A DNA stretch of 64,000 nucleotides, from the NCBI RefSeq assembly GCF_014207635.1, contig NZ_JACHIE010000001.1, positions 558,001-622,000 on the forward strand. Direction: 5' to 3'. A program made the position numbers and the translations under genes. Positions 1 through 7,159 of the stretch are shown here, in pieces. Positions within the stretch are counted from its first letter, which is position 1, and every line of letters begins with the position of its first letter. The notes beneath the pieces were generated by a model, which did no database searches, had not been told where the DNA came from, and saw only the letters and a list, made by a program, of their open reading frames with translations. The stretch comes from Acetobacter lovaniensis (lineage in GTDB: Bacteria > Pseudomonadota > Alphaproteobacteria > Acetobacterales > Acetobacteraceae).

Positions 1-52
1 GCAACAGGGGCACGCCGGGACGGGTATCCTCAAACACACTCAGGCTGCTCAT
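1..52 (-). CDS. mtnD: Acireductone dioxygenase, N-terminal fragment (runs off the window edge)
   Basis: Only the first 17 codons lie in the window (MSSLSVFEDTRPGVPLL). This start resembles bacterial acireductone dioxygenases, the metal enzymes that cleave acireductone to the 2-keto acid precursor of methionine in the methionine salvage pathway. The ATG overlaps the stop of mtnB in an ATGA arrangement (bases 52 to 49), so the two are almost certainly translationally coupled. The assignment rests on this short N-terminus plus the pathway neighbour, so it is probable rather than certain. Confidence 0.65.
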   Translation of the reverse strand, partial: MSSLSVFEDTRPGVPLL

Positions 53-672
53 ATCCCCAGCTTCCTTCTTTCCAGAACACAGGCGAGCAGGAACTCCAAC
101 CCTTCCAGCCGGGCAAGGGCTGCGGCCATGTCCCTGCCCCACACATACACACCATGGCCACGGATAATGTAGCCTGCGGGCATGTCGGCAAAAAACGGCT
201 CTACCTCACGCGCCAGACGGGCAATATCCTGATCATTGGCAAAAAGCGGTATGCGCACGGCCGCATCATGCGTGTCCTGCCCCTCAAACACTTTCTGAAC
301 CTCGTACCCTTCCACAACAAGGGCTGGGGAAGGCTCGGTCATGGACAGAACGGTGGAGGCAACGGAATGGCCGTGCAGCACGGCCCCCACATCGGGCAGC
401 AGGCGGTAAACCTGACAGTGCAGAAGCGTTTCCGCGCTCGGTCTGTTATCCGGCTGGTGGGGCTGACCCGCCAGATCCACGGTAATCACGTCATTCCGGG
501 TTAAAAAACCCTTGTGACAGCCAGAGCGTGTAATGGCTATGCGCCCATCGGGCAGCCTGCAACTGATGTTACCTGCCGTGGCGGGCACCCAGCCGCGCGC
601 ATCCAGCCGCTGTCCCGCATGCACAATATCCTGCGCGCCGCGGACAAAATCCGTGGTGGCGTTATCCGTCAT
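49..672 (-). CDS. mtnB: Methylthioribulose-1-phosphate dehydratase
   Basis: The 207-residue product belongs to the class II aldolase/adducin family. It should dehydrate 5-methylthioribulose-1-phosphate to the diketo intermediate of methionine salvage, in the cytoplasm with a divalent metal. The metal site is visible as the HGH motif at residues 100-102, with a third histidine in the GHGVYVWG motif near residue 175; the ATAGNIS motif lies near residues 31-37. The length is normal for MtnB. The gene overlaps the start of an mtnD-like reading frame by four bases, which favours MtnB over other class II aldolases. tatA ends 27 bases upstream on the same strand, so the two may share a transcript. 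Confidence 0.9.
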   Translation of the reverse strand: MTDNATTDFVRGAQDIVHAGQRLDARGWVPATAGNISCRLPDGRIAITRSGCHKGFLTRNDVITVDLAGQPHQPDNRPSAETLLHCQVYRLLPDVGAVLHGHSVASTVLSMTEPSPALVVEGYEVQKVFEGQDTHDAAVRIPLFANDQDIARLAREVEPFFADMPAGYIIRGHGVYVWGRDMAAALARLEGLEFLLACVLERRKLGI

Positions 673-699
673 GATACTGCTGGCCTTCCTCGGCGTTGG

Positions 700-951
700 T
701 CAGGGCTGGGGGGCCTTGTCTGCCGGGGCGGCGGTGCGCTCGGCAGCAGCGGCAGGGGGGGGCGCAATATGGCCGGAGCCCGCACGGGGGGGGGCGTCAT
801 CCATCGGTTCGTCATCGGCCATGTGTTTCTTGAAGGATTTGATACCCTTGGCCATATCCCCCATGATGGTGCTGATCTTGCCGCCACCACCAAACAACAC
901 CAGCACGACCACCAGAACAATAAGCCAGTGCCAGATGCTCAAGCTGCCCAT
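700..951 (-). CDS. tatA: Sec-independent protein translocase subunit TatA
   Basis: An 83-residue protein with the classic TatA layout. A hydrophobic N-terminal helix (residues 5-20) is followed by the FG hinge, an amphipathic helix ([12 protein letters not shown], residues 31-42) and a polar Ala/Pro-rich tail. TatA oligomerises to form the twin-arginine export pore, which carries folded, often cofactor-containing enzymes across the inner membrane. The start was chosen because AAGGAAGAG lies just upstream of ATG 951; the open frame extends further upstream without such support. No tatB or tatC lies next to it here, unlike in many proteobacteria. The gene sits between a CHAP-domain lipoprotein gene and mtnB. 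Confidence 0.88.
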   Translation of the reverse strand: MGSLSIWHWLIVLVVVLVLFGGGGKISTIMGDMAKGIKSFKKHMADDEPMDDAPPRAGSGHIAPPPAAAAERTAAPADKAPQP

Positions 952-1078
952 TCTACTCTTCCTTAAACCTGATGGCACGCACATGCGGCCAGTCTGCTTG
1001 CCGTAATTGGCCTTGTACATGAGGGCGAACACGCCGTGATGCAAGTTTTTCCTTTTTAACCCCGCGCAAACGCCCTGT

Positions 1079-1537
1079 TCAGCTATTTCCGGGGGCATAC
1101 GGTTCTATAAATCCGTAGGTTGGGTAAACCGTCTTGCCATAGGCATGCGTGGGGGACCACCACACGCGCACACGTGTCCAGTCATTGCGGGGAGATACGT
1201 CCTGTACCGGGGCGTGGCGTGTGACCTCACCCGGCTCCCAGTTGGCGTGGTCCACCAGTACCAGACGGCTGCTCCGCACCTCCCTGACCACCGACACATG
1301 ACCCGAAGGCAGCCTGCGGGTGGAGCGGAACACAAGCACATCCCCCGCTCTGGGGCTGGAGGCGCGCACGTACTGCCCCCGCGCCTCCCACCACCATGTT
1401 GCGGCATCTCCGCGCAGGTTGATGTCCGAATGTTCCCGCGCATAGGGCGCACACTGCACGGCTCCATGCCAGTTGCCGCCCCCCGCGCAGGCCGCCAGCA
1501 GCGGCAGCAGGGCAAGGCATGACCAGCCCGCCTTCAC
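1079..1537 (-). CDS. CHAP-domain (NlpC/P60-like) putative lipoprotein
   Basis: The 152-residue product starts with a lipoprotein signal peptide ending in a lipobox (LLAAC, Cys 17). A CHAP/cysteine-peptidase-like domain follows, with the likely catalytic Cys at residue 29 ([11 protein letters not shown]) and His at residue 80 (SGHVSVV). Such domains usually cleave peptidoglycan stem peptides or amide bonds at the cell envelope. I chose the GTG start at 1537 because it overlaps the recX stop (GTGA) and gives a sensible signal peptide; an ATG at 1564 inside recX is the alternative. Acetic acid bacteria carry similar small CHAP proteins, but the exact substrate cannot be read from sequence. Confidence 0.72.
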   Translation of the reverse strand: MKAGWSCLALLPLLAACAGGGNWHGAVQCAPYAREHSDINLRGDAATWWWEARGQYVRASSPRAGDVLVFRSTRRLPSGHVSVVREVRSSRLVLVDHANWEPGEVTRHAPVQDVSPRNDWTRVRVWWSPTHAYGKTVYPTYGFIEPYAPGNS

Positions 1538-2196
1538 GACTCGGCCCTCAGGCGGTCCATCCACTCCTCCGCTTCCTCATGCTGCATTTCCAGCACACGC
1601 TGGGCCACATCGCGCGCAAAACCTGCCCGGGCGAGCACACCCAGCGCCCTGTTCCGCCGGGCCGTGCCTGTGGCGTCGTCCTCATCTTCCGTGGCGGGTT
1701 CGGTGGCAAAGGGGCCAAGCCTGCGCTTGCGCGACAGCACCAGTGCGGCACAGAGCTCCTGCTCGGCTGCACTCAGGGTGCCTACGGCCATATCCAGCGC
1801 TTCACCCCGCACCTGTGGCGCCACACCTTTTGCGGCCAGATGCGCCTGCACCGCACGGGCCGAACGCCCCGAGCGCACAAGCCTGCGCACGCGTGAGCGG
1901 GCAAACACCGCATCATCCACCGCACCAAGGCGCACCATATCCTCCACCACCGCGCTCACAACGGAGTGCAGCCCGGCGGCGTGTTCTGCCACGCTCTCCG
2001 CGCAGTCCCCTGCCCTCTGGGCTTTTTGTGCCCAGCGGGCAACGCGGCGCAGCAGAACCTGCTCCAGCCCCTGCCGGGTCGTGCCAAACCGGGCCAGATG
2101 CGCCAAGGCGGCCTCCCGCAGAGTAGAACGCTGCGGAGGTGGGCAGGTAAAGGAAGGAGGCACGGTCTTGTCCATTACGGAAGATAGTATGCCCAT
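1534..2196 (-). CDS. recX: Regulatory protein RecX
   Basis: The 220-residue product matches the RecX family: small, helical and Arg/Ala-rich, with the typical ARxRVRRLVRSGRS and HLAAKGV segments in the middle and a GFARDVAQRVL segment near the C-terminus. RecX binds the RecA filament and modulates strand exchange and the SOS response. The start at 2196 is preceded by AAAGGTG at good spacing; an internal ATG at 2175 has no ribosome binding site. recA is not adjacent in this window. The stop overlaps the GTG start of the CHAP lipoprotein gene, so both are probably co-transcribed. Confidence 0.85.
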   Translation of the reverse strand: MGILSSVMDKTVPPSFTCPPPQRSTLREAALAHLARFGTTRQGLEQVLLRRVARWAQKAQRAGDCAESVAEHAAGLHSVVSAVVEDMVRLGAVDDAVFARSRVRRLVRSGRSARAVQAHLAAKGVAPQVRGEALDMAVGTLSAAEQELCAALVLSRKRRLGPFATEPATEDEDDATGTARRNRALGVLARAGFARDVAQRVLEMQHEEAEEWMDRLRAES

Positions 2197-2291
2197 GTCG
2201 CACCTTTGCGCCACTACGCGCTCGCGCTTAAATTGCCATGCTGCATACTTGACATGCAAAGTATTCAATACAGAAGTTTGACACCCGCAAC

Positions 2292-2351
2292 ATGAACACG
2301 GCATTATGCCGCCATGCGCAACGGGCCGCCCGCTCCACCCTTGTACGGTAG
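2292..2351 (+). CDS. Candidate arginine leader peptide upstream of argD
   Basis: A 19-codon open frame, MNTALCRHAQRAARSTLVR, contains four arginine codons (CGC, CGG, CGC, CGG; positions 7, 11, 14 and 19). Its last codons and its stop lie inside the terminator-like hairpin at 2327-2368, and argD begins 76 bases downstream. This is the layout expected of a transcription-attenuation leader that senses charged tRNA-Arg. There is no strong ribosome binding site in front of the ATG and Arg codons are common in GC-rich DNA, so this is a hypothesis. A TTGACA element lies upstream at 2249-2254 but I see no well-placed -10 box. Confidence 0.4.
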   Translation: MNTALCRHAQRAARSTLVR

Positions 2352-2368
2352 CGGGCGTTTTCTGTTTT
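2327..2368 (+). terminator. Terminator-like hairpin upstream of argD (possible attenuator)
   Basis: An 8-bp perfect stem (CGCCCGCT at 2327-2334 with AGCGGGCG at 2350-2357) closes a 15-base loop and is followed by TTTTCTGTTTT. No plus-strand gene ends nearby, because recX runs the other way, so a plain end-of-gene terminator is not needed here. Together with the Arg-rich mini-ORF this suggests premature termination in the argD leader. Confidence 0.55.
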
Positions 2369-2427
2369 GCGCTGTTCCAGATTCCCTCATTCAGGTTTGA
2401 TAACCACCAACGTAAAGACCGGATTCC

Positions 2428-3642
2428 ATGATTCCTCCCCTGATGCCGACCTATAAGCGTGCCGACCTCGCCTTTGAGCGGGGCGAAGGCTCCTGGCTGT
2501 ACGCATCGGACGGGCGACGATTCCTGGACTTTGCGGCGGGCATTGCCACCTGCTCCATTGGTCACGCGCACCCACATCTGGTGGAAACCATAAGCCAGCA
2601 GGCCGGGCGGGTTATGCATGTGTCCAACCTGTTCCGCATTCCGCAGGCGGAAAAACTGGCCGAACGGCTTGTGGCCAACACGTTTGCCGATAGCGTGTTC
2701 TTCTGCAATTCCGGCGCGGAAGCCAACGAAGGCATGGTCAAGATGGCCCGCCGCGCCCAGATGCTGGCAGGCCACCCCGAGCGGACCCAGATCATCTGCA
2801 TGGATGGTGCATTCCATGGCCGGACACTGGCCATGCTCTCCGCCACCGGCAACCCGAAATATCTGGAAGGGTTTGGCACGCCGGTCACTGACTTTGTGCA
2901 TGTGCCCTTTAATGACCTCGAAGCCGTAAAGGCCGCCATTACCCCGCGCACCGCAGCGGTTATGCTGGAGCCCATTCAGGGGGAAAGCGGCATCAAGCGT
3001 GCCAGCGTGGAATATCTGCGTGCCCTGCGCGCCCTGTGCGACCAGACAGGCGTGCTGCTTGCCCTTGATGAGGTGCAAAGTGGTGTTGGCCGTACAGGCC
3101 GCCTGTTTGCCCACCAGTGGGCCGGTATTACGCCCGATGTCATGAGCACGGCCAAGGGGCTTGGCGGGGGTTTTCCCATCGGGGCCATTCTGGCGACCGA
3201 GACTGTGGCCAAAGCCATGACCGCAGGCACACACGGCACCACCTTTGGCGGCAACCCGCTGGCCTGCGCTGCCGCCAACGCGGTGCTGGACGTGCTGCTC
3301 GCCCCCGGCTTTATGGATCAGGTCTGTGCCCGTGCCGCCCTGCTGGACGAACTGCTGGACAGTCTGGTGGCCGATGCGCCCGACGTGTTTGAACAGCGCC
3401 GTGGCCTTGGCCTGCTGATTGGCCTGCGCTGCGTACCCGCAGTGGGCGATGTTCAGGCTGCTGCCCAGAATGCGGGGCTCCTGTGCGTCACAGCAGGAGA
3501 CAACGTCCTGCGCCTTGTGCCGCCCCTGACCGTAACGGAAGAAGACTGCCGCAAGGCCGTAGCCATGCTGGTGCAGGCCGTAACAACGCTGCGCGCCCAT
3601 CCTGATAACAAAAACAAGACAGTTCTGGAGACAACCCCATGA
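2428..3642 (+). CDS. argD: Acetylornithine aminotransferase
   Basis: The 404-residue product is a class-III PLP-dependent aminotransferase. It converts N-acetylglutamate semialdehyde and glutamate to N-acetylornithine in arginine synthesis, and may also act as the succinyl-DAP aminotransferase for lysine. Visible motifs are NSGAEANE (94-101), LDEVQSGVGRTG (213-224) and the Schiff-base lysine K243 in STAKGLGGG. The length is normal. Its stop overlaps the argF start (ATGA, 3639-3642), so argD and argF form one operon. A candidate attenuator lies upstream. Confidence 0.95.
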   Translation: MIPPLMPTYKRADLAFERGEGSWLYASDGRRFLDFAAGIATCSIGHAHPHLVETISQQAGRVMHVSNLFRIPQAEKLAERLVANTFADSVFFCNSGAEANEGMVKMARRAQMLAGHPERTQIICMDGAFHGRTLAMLSATGNPKYLEGFGTPVTDFVHVPFNDLEAVKAAITPRTAAVMLEPIQGESGIKRASVEYLRALRALCDQTGVLLALDEVQSGVGRTGRLFAHQWAGITPDVMSTAKGLGGGFPIGAILATETVAKAMTAGTHGTTFGGNPLACAAANAVLDVLLAPGFMDQVCARAALLDELLDSLVADAPDVFEQRRGLGLLIGLRCVPAVGDVQAAAQNAGLLCVTAGDNVLRLVPPLTVTEEDCRKAVAMLVQAVTTLRAHPDNKNKTVLETTP

Positions 3643-4637
3643 GTGCGGCTCTTTCCACCTCCTCCATTACGCCGGTACAGACGGGGCTCCGCCACTTCCT
3701 CGACCTCAGGGATCTGGACGGGGCAACCCTGCGCCAGATTCTGGACGTTGCCAGCAGCATGAAGCGGATGCAGCAGAACCGCCGCTTCCCGCTCCACCCC
3801 CGCCAGCCTCTGGCGGGGCGGCAGCTTGGGCTGATCCTCTCCAAGCCTTCCACCCGTACCCGTGTCTCCTTTGAAGTGGGCATGCGCCAGCTTGGGGGGG
3901 ATGCCGTTGTGCTCAGCCCGCAGGACATGCAGATCGGGCGGGGGGAAACACTGGCCGATACAGCCCGCGTGCTCTCCCGCTTTGTGGATGCCATTGTGCT
4001 GCGGACGGGCAACACCACAAACCTGCACGAACTGGCACGCTGGAGCACAAGCCCGGTCATTAACGGGCTGACCCCGCACTCCCACCCTGTGCAGATTCTG
4101 GCCGACATCATGACCTTTGAGGAACATCGCGGCCCCGTGCGTGGCCGCACGTTTGCCTGGACGGGAGACGGCAACAACGTTCTGGTCTCCCTGATCGAAG
4201 GGGCCGTGCGCTTTGGCTTCAAACTCCGGGCAGCAACTCCTGCCAAAATGAAGCCCCCGCAGGCCGTGCTGGACTGGGCCCGGCAGGAAGGCGGCGATGT
4301 GGAATGGATGGAAGACCCCCGCGCTGCGGTGGAAAAGGCAGACTGCATTGTAACAGATACGTGGGTCAGCATGTCCGACTCGCACGAGGAAGCGGCTTCC
4401 CGCATGGCGCGGCTTGAACCTTACCGCGTGGATGCAAAATTGATGGCGCTGGCAGCCTCCGACGCCCTGTTCATGCACTGCCTGCCTGCCCATATTGGGG
4501 AGGAAGTGACGCAGGATGTGTTTGAAGGCCCGCATTCCGTTGTGTTTGACGAGGCCGAAAACCGCCTGCACGCCCAGAAGGGCATTCTGGCATGGACAAT
4601 GGGGGGGGCGAACTGGACCTCCTTTGGCAAGGAATAA
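3639..4637 (+). CDS. argF: Ornithine carbamoyltransferase
   Basis: The 332-residue enzyme transfers the carbamoyl group from carbamoyl phosphate to ornithine, giving citrulline for arginine synthesis. The carbamoyl-phosphate loop STRTR is at residues 71-75 and the HCLPAH ornithine-site motif lies near residue 280. Both domains are complete and the length is typical. It is translationally coupled to argD by a four-base overlap and is followed after four bases by a short unknown gene and then hslO. Confidence 0.96.
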   Translation: MSAALSTSSITPVQTGLRHFLDLRDLDGATLRQILDVASSMKRMQQNRRFPLHPRQPLAGRQLGLILSKPSTRTRVSFEVGMRQLGGDAVVLSPQDMQIGRGETLADTARVLSRFVDAIVLRTGNTTNLHELARWSTSPVINGLTPHSHPVQILADIMTFEEHRGPVRGRTFAWTGDGNNVLVSLIEGAVRFGFKLRAATPAKMKPPQAVLDWARQEGGDVEWMEDPRAAVEKADCIVTDTWVSMSDSHEEAASRMARLEPYRVDAKLMALAASDALFMHCLPAHIGEEVTQDVFEGPHSVVFDEAENRLHAQKGILAWTMGGANWTSFGKE

Positions 4638-4641
4638 GCAG

Positions 4642-4959
4642 ATGTGCGATACGGAAAAACCCGTAACCCCCACAACAACGGAAGAAACCCCCTCCGTTCC
4701 CGGCTGGGTTGAACCGGCGCTGGACGCCATTCTGGCCACCCTTCCCTTTGCTGCGGACAAGCTGGCCCCTTTGCGCGCGTCGTATCTGGACTGTCTGGCC
4801 GGGTGTGGCCGCGCGGGGGATCTGGATATGGAGCACGACGCATGCCGCAAGGGCTTCCTGCGCGCCTTGGTTGACACGCTGGGTCTGGCTCCCGATGCGA
4901 CCCGCACGCTTGAACAGCAGCTTGAAAAACTCGAACTGGATATTTCCGCTCAGGTCTGA
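4642..4959 (+). CDS. Conserved hypothetical protein in the argDF-hslO operon
   Basis: A 105-residue, acidic, mostly helical soluble protein that begins four bases after argF. After a Thr/Pro-rich first 20 residues it has the segment LDAILATLPFAADKLAPLRA and the cysteine-containing segment SYLDCLAGCGRAGDLDMEHDACRKG, which I cannot link to a known catalytic motif. There is no signal peptide or membrane segment. Its place between argF and hslO suggests a role linked to either arginine synthesis or redox stress, but this is only positional. Confidence 0.7.
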   Translation: MCDTEKPVTPTTTEETPSVPGWVEPALDAILATLPFAADKLAPLRASYLDCLAGCGRAGDLDMEHDACRKGFLRALVDTLGLAPDATRTLEQQLEKLELDISAQV

Positions 4960-4971
4960 GCCGCCCCTATG

Positions 4972-5005
4972 CTCCCTGCCGCAGGCCCCACCCTGCGGCA
5001 GGGAG
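4972..5005. repeat. Perfect 14-bp inverted repeat between the hypothetical gene and hslO
   Basis: CTCCCTGCCGCAGG (4972-4985) is exactly complementary to 4992-5005 around a six-base loop. No T-run follows on either strand, so it is not a standard intrinsic terminator. It could protect the upstream mRNA from 3' exonucleases or be a member of a dispersed palindromic repeat family; I see no second copy in the window. Confidence 0.6.
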
Positions 5006-5048
5006 AGGCAGGACCTTGATGTTTATGTTGGCAGGATAGAACGTTTTT

Positions 5049-6017
5049 ATGGAAAAACCGGCTTTTCTCGACCGTGACCGCCCCGATGTGCCCGGTCTGG
5101 TGGTTCCGGGCGGTGTAACGCCCTTCTATCTGGCAGGCCGTCCGGTCCGTGGGCGGCTGATCCGCCTTGGCGTGCTGGCCGACGCCATGCTGACCCGCCA
5201 TGACAACCCCGATCAGGTTACCGCCCTTGCGGGCAAGGCGCTGGCTCTGGTGGCGGCACTGGCCTCCGCCCTTAAGTTTCAGGGATCATTCTCCCTCCAG
5301 ATCAAGGGCGATGGCCCGGTTTCCATGCTGGTGGCAGACTGCACGCATGATGGCGCCCTGCGCTTTTATGCCCGCCCGGATGAAGATGTACTGAACGCCC
5401 TGCTGGCCCGGAACCCCACCCCCACGGACAGGGAACTGCTGGGGAATGGCTACCTTGCCCTGACTGTTGACCAGGGGGCGGACATGGAGCGCCATCAAGG
5501 TATTGTGGAAATTGCGGGTGATGACCTGTCCGCCATGGCCACCCATTACTTTGCCACCAGCGAGCAACATGCCTGCTGGATCATGCTGGCGTGCAAAATG
5601 ACCGATGCGGGCTGGCGTTCTGGCGCGCTCGTGCTTGAACGCATTGCGGGGGAAGGAGGCACAGCCGAAGCCGAACTGACCACGCCTGACGGCACAACCC
5701 GTGGCGACACGGCATGGGAGACAGCGACCATTCTGGCAACCACGCTCAGTGTGGGCGAACTGCTTGATGACACTCTGCCCGCCCCCCAGCTTCTGCACCG
5801 CCTGTTCCATGAAGAAGATCTGCGTGTCAGCCACTCCCGCGCTCTGGCGTTTGGCTGCCGCTGCTCGCGCGCACGGCTGGTGGAGGTGCTCCAGCACTTC
5901 CCTGAAGATGATCTGGACCACATGTGCGTGAACAATGACACCATCGTTATGACCTGTGAGTTCTGTAACAAGGATTTTCATTTTCCACGCAGGGACATCG
6001 CCTCCGCTACAAGCTGA
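5049..6017 (+). CDS. hslO: Redox-regulated chaperone Hsp33
   Basis: The 322-residue product is the cytosolic holdase Hsp33, which is switched on by oxidative unfolding. The zinc-binding redox switch is intact: CRC at residues 270-272 and CEFC at 303-306, with the normal spacing of about 30 residues. The N-terminal substrate-binding domain is complete. It lies downstream of argDF on the same strand, an order also seen in other alphaproteobacteria. A perfect hairpin in the gap upstream may give it separate expression. Confidence 0.95.
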   Translation: MEKPAFLDRDRPDVPGLVVPGGVTPFYLAGRPVRGRLIRLGVLADAMLTRHDNPDQVTALAGKALALVAALASALKFQGSFSLQIKGDGPVSMLVADCTHDGALRFYARPDEDVLNALLARNPTPTDRELLGNGYLALTVDQGADMERHQGIVEIAGDDLSAMATHYFATSEQHACWIMLACKMTDAGWRSGALVLERIAGEGGTAEAELTTPDGTTRGDTAWETATILATTLSVGELLDDTLPAPQLLHRLFHEEDLRVSHSRALAFGCRCSRARLVEVLQHFPEDDLDHMCVNNDTIVMTCEFCNKDFHFPRRDIASATS

Positions 6018-6103
6018 GCGCCCTGCCCGTAACGCACGGTTGACGCAGCCCCATGCCGGGGCCCGCGTTGGCTTATTTCAGTCGGCTGTTCAAGAGGTTG
6101 TGC

Positions 6104-7054
6104 ATGATGCCGTTCCCCCGTATGCGCCTTTCCCATCTGGTTGCCGCTTTTGTTCTGCCAGCAGCACTTGCCGGGTGTGCGGACCAGCCCAAGCCAACCC
6201 GGTTTGCGCCGCTGAGCTATGAGTATCTGGGCCAGATTCACCTGAACGTGGCCACGCTGGATGTGGTGGACAATTCCGTAGCCAACCCCGAGCCGGGGGA
6301 TATCGGTTACAAATCCCCCTCTCCGCCCGACCACACGCTACGGCAGATGGCGGCAGACCGGCTGATCGCAACGGGTAATGCGACAGCTACCAGCACCGCC
6401 CATTTTGTTATTGACCGTGCATTTATCCTGCACCAGCCCGGCGGCACGCTGGACGGGCAGATGGATATTCATCTGGACATCCTCAACCCCGAAGGCAGGC
6501 GCGTGGCCACCGCCTCCGCACAGGCGACCCAGACCCTCCACCCCGATCCTTCGCAGACTGTGGAAAGCCCGGCCAACCTGTACGAAATTACAAAAGCCAT
6601 GATGCAGACCATCAATGTCGAATTCGAGTACCAGATCCGGCGTTCCCTGAACAAATGGCTGGTGGATGCAGGGGGCACCCCCATGAACAACGCCATCCAG
6701 ACCCAGCCCCTGACTGGCGCACCCGATGCCACGGCCCCTGCGGCCGCTTCCCCTGAAGCACTCTCTCCTGCCGTACCCTCCCCTGCGGCAGGCACAATGT
6801 CTGACACCAGAAGCCTGACCGAACTGCCATCCGCAGGGGCCACCTCTGCAAATACGGGTGTGGACGCCGCCAGCACAGGCACCTCATCCAGCGCGGCAGC
6901 ACCCGCCATGCCAGCGCCCACACAGGCAGCGCCACAGGAGAGTGAACCCAGCGTCATCTTCCCCGCAGGCGTGGATGACACTCCGGCTCCGGCCAAAACC
7001 CTTTCCCCTAAAGCGGGTTTTCTAACCCTGCCCGCCAGCAAAAAAACACGCTAA
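6104..7054 (+). CDS. Putative lipoprotein with Ala/Pro/Ser/Thr-rich C-terminal half
   Basis: The 316-residue product has a lipoprotein signal peptide (AALAGC lipobox, Cys near residue 24) and should be anchored in the envelope. Residues 25-200 form a globular domain with no motif I can name. Residues 205-316 are low-complexity Ala/Pro/Ser/Thr-rich sequence, suited to spanning the periplasm or cell wall. The start at 6104 is preceded by AAGAGG at proper spacing; an upstream in-frame ATG at 6053 lacks a binding site. It follows hslO closely on the same strand. Function unknown. Confidence 0.75.
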   Translation: MMPFPRMRLSHLVAAFVLPAALAGCADQPKPTRFAPLSYEYLGQIHLNVATLDVVDNSVANPEPGDIGYKSPSPPDHTLRQMAADRLIATGNATATSTAHFVIDRAFILHQPGGTLDGQMDIHLDILNPEGRRVATASAQATQTLHPDPSQTVESPANLYEITKAMMQTINVEFEYQIRRSLNKWLVDAGGTPMNNAIQTQPLTGAPDATAPAAASPEALSPAVPSPAAGTMSDTRSLTELPSAGATSANTGVDAASTGTSSSAAAPAMPAPTQAAPQESEPSVIFPAGVDDTPAPAKTLSPKAGFLTLPASKKTR

Positions 7055-7159
7055 CTCCGGCTCCACCGGCATCTGGCCTGCCCCCATGCACCGCAGAGGT
7101 CATGGGGGATGTGAGCAACCGTGCAGCCAGCCCGCCAGAGCAACATAAAAGGCGGCACG

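Noticed and set aside
51-951. Possible sigma-54 or riboswitch control of the methionine-salvage genes
   Set aside because: No SAM riboswitch core, no -24/-12 element and no long leader could be found.
533-1006. Long plus-strand open frame across tatA
   Set aside because: It is the antisense shadow of tatA and mtnB, as expected in GC-rich DNA; no protein features.
2249-2254. TTGACA as a -35 element for argD
   Set aside because: No acceptable -10 hexamer at 16-18 bases downstream, so no promoter is called.
2196-3600. Long minus-strand open frame extending recX upstream across argD
   Set aside because: The RecX family part begins at 2196 with a ribosome binding site; the rest is antisense to argD with random His/Gly-rich sequence.
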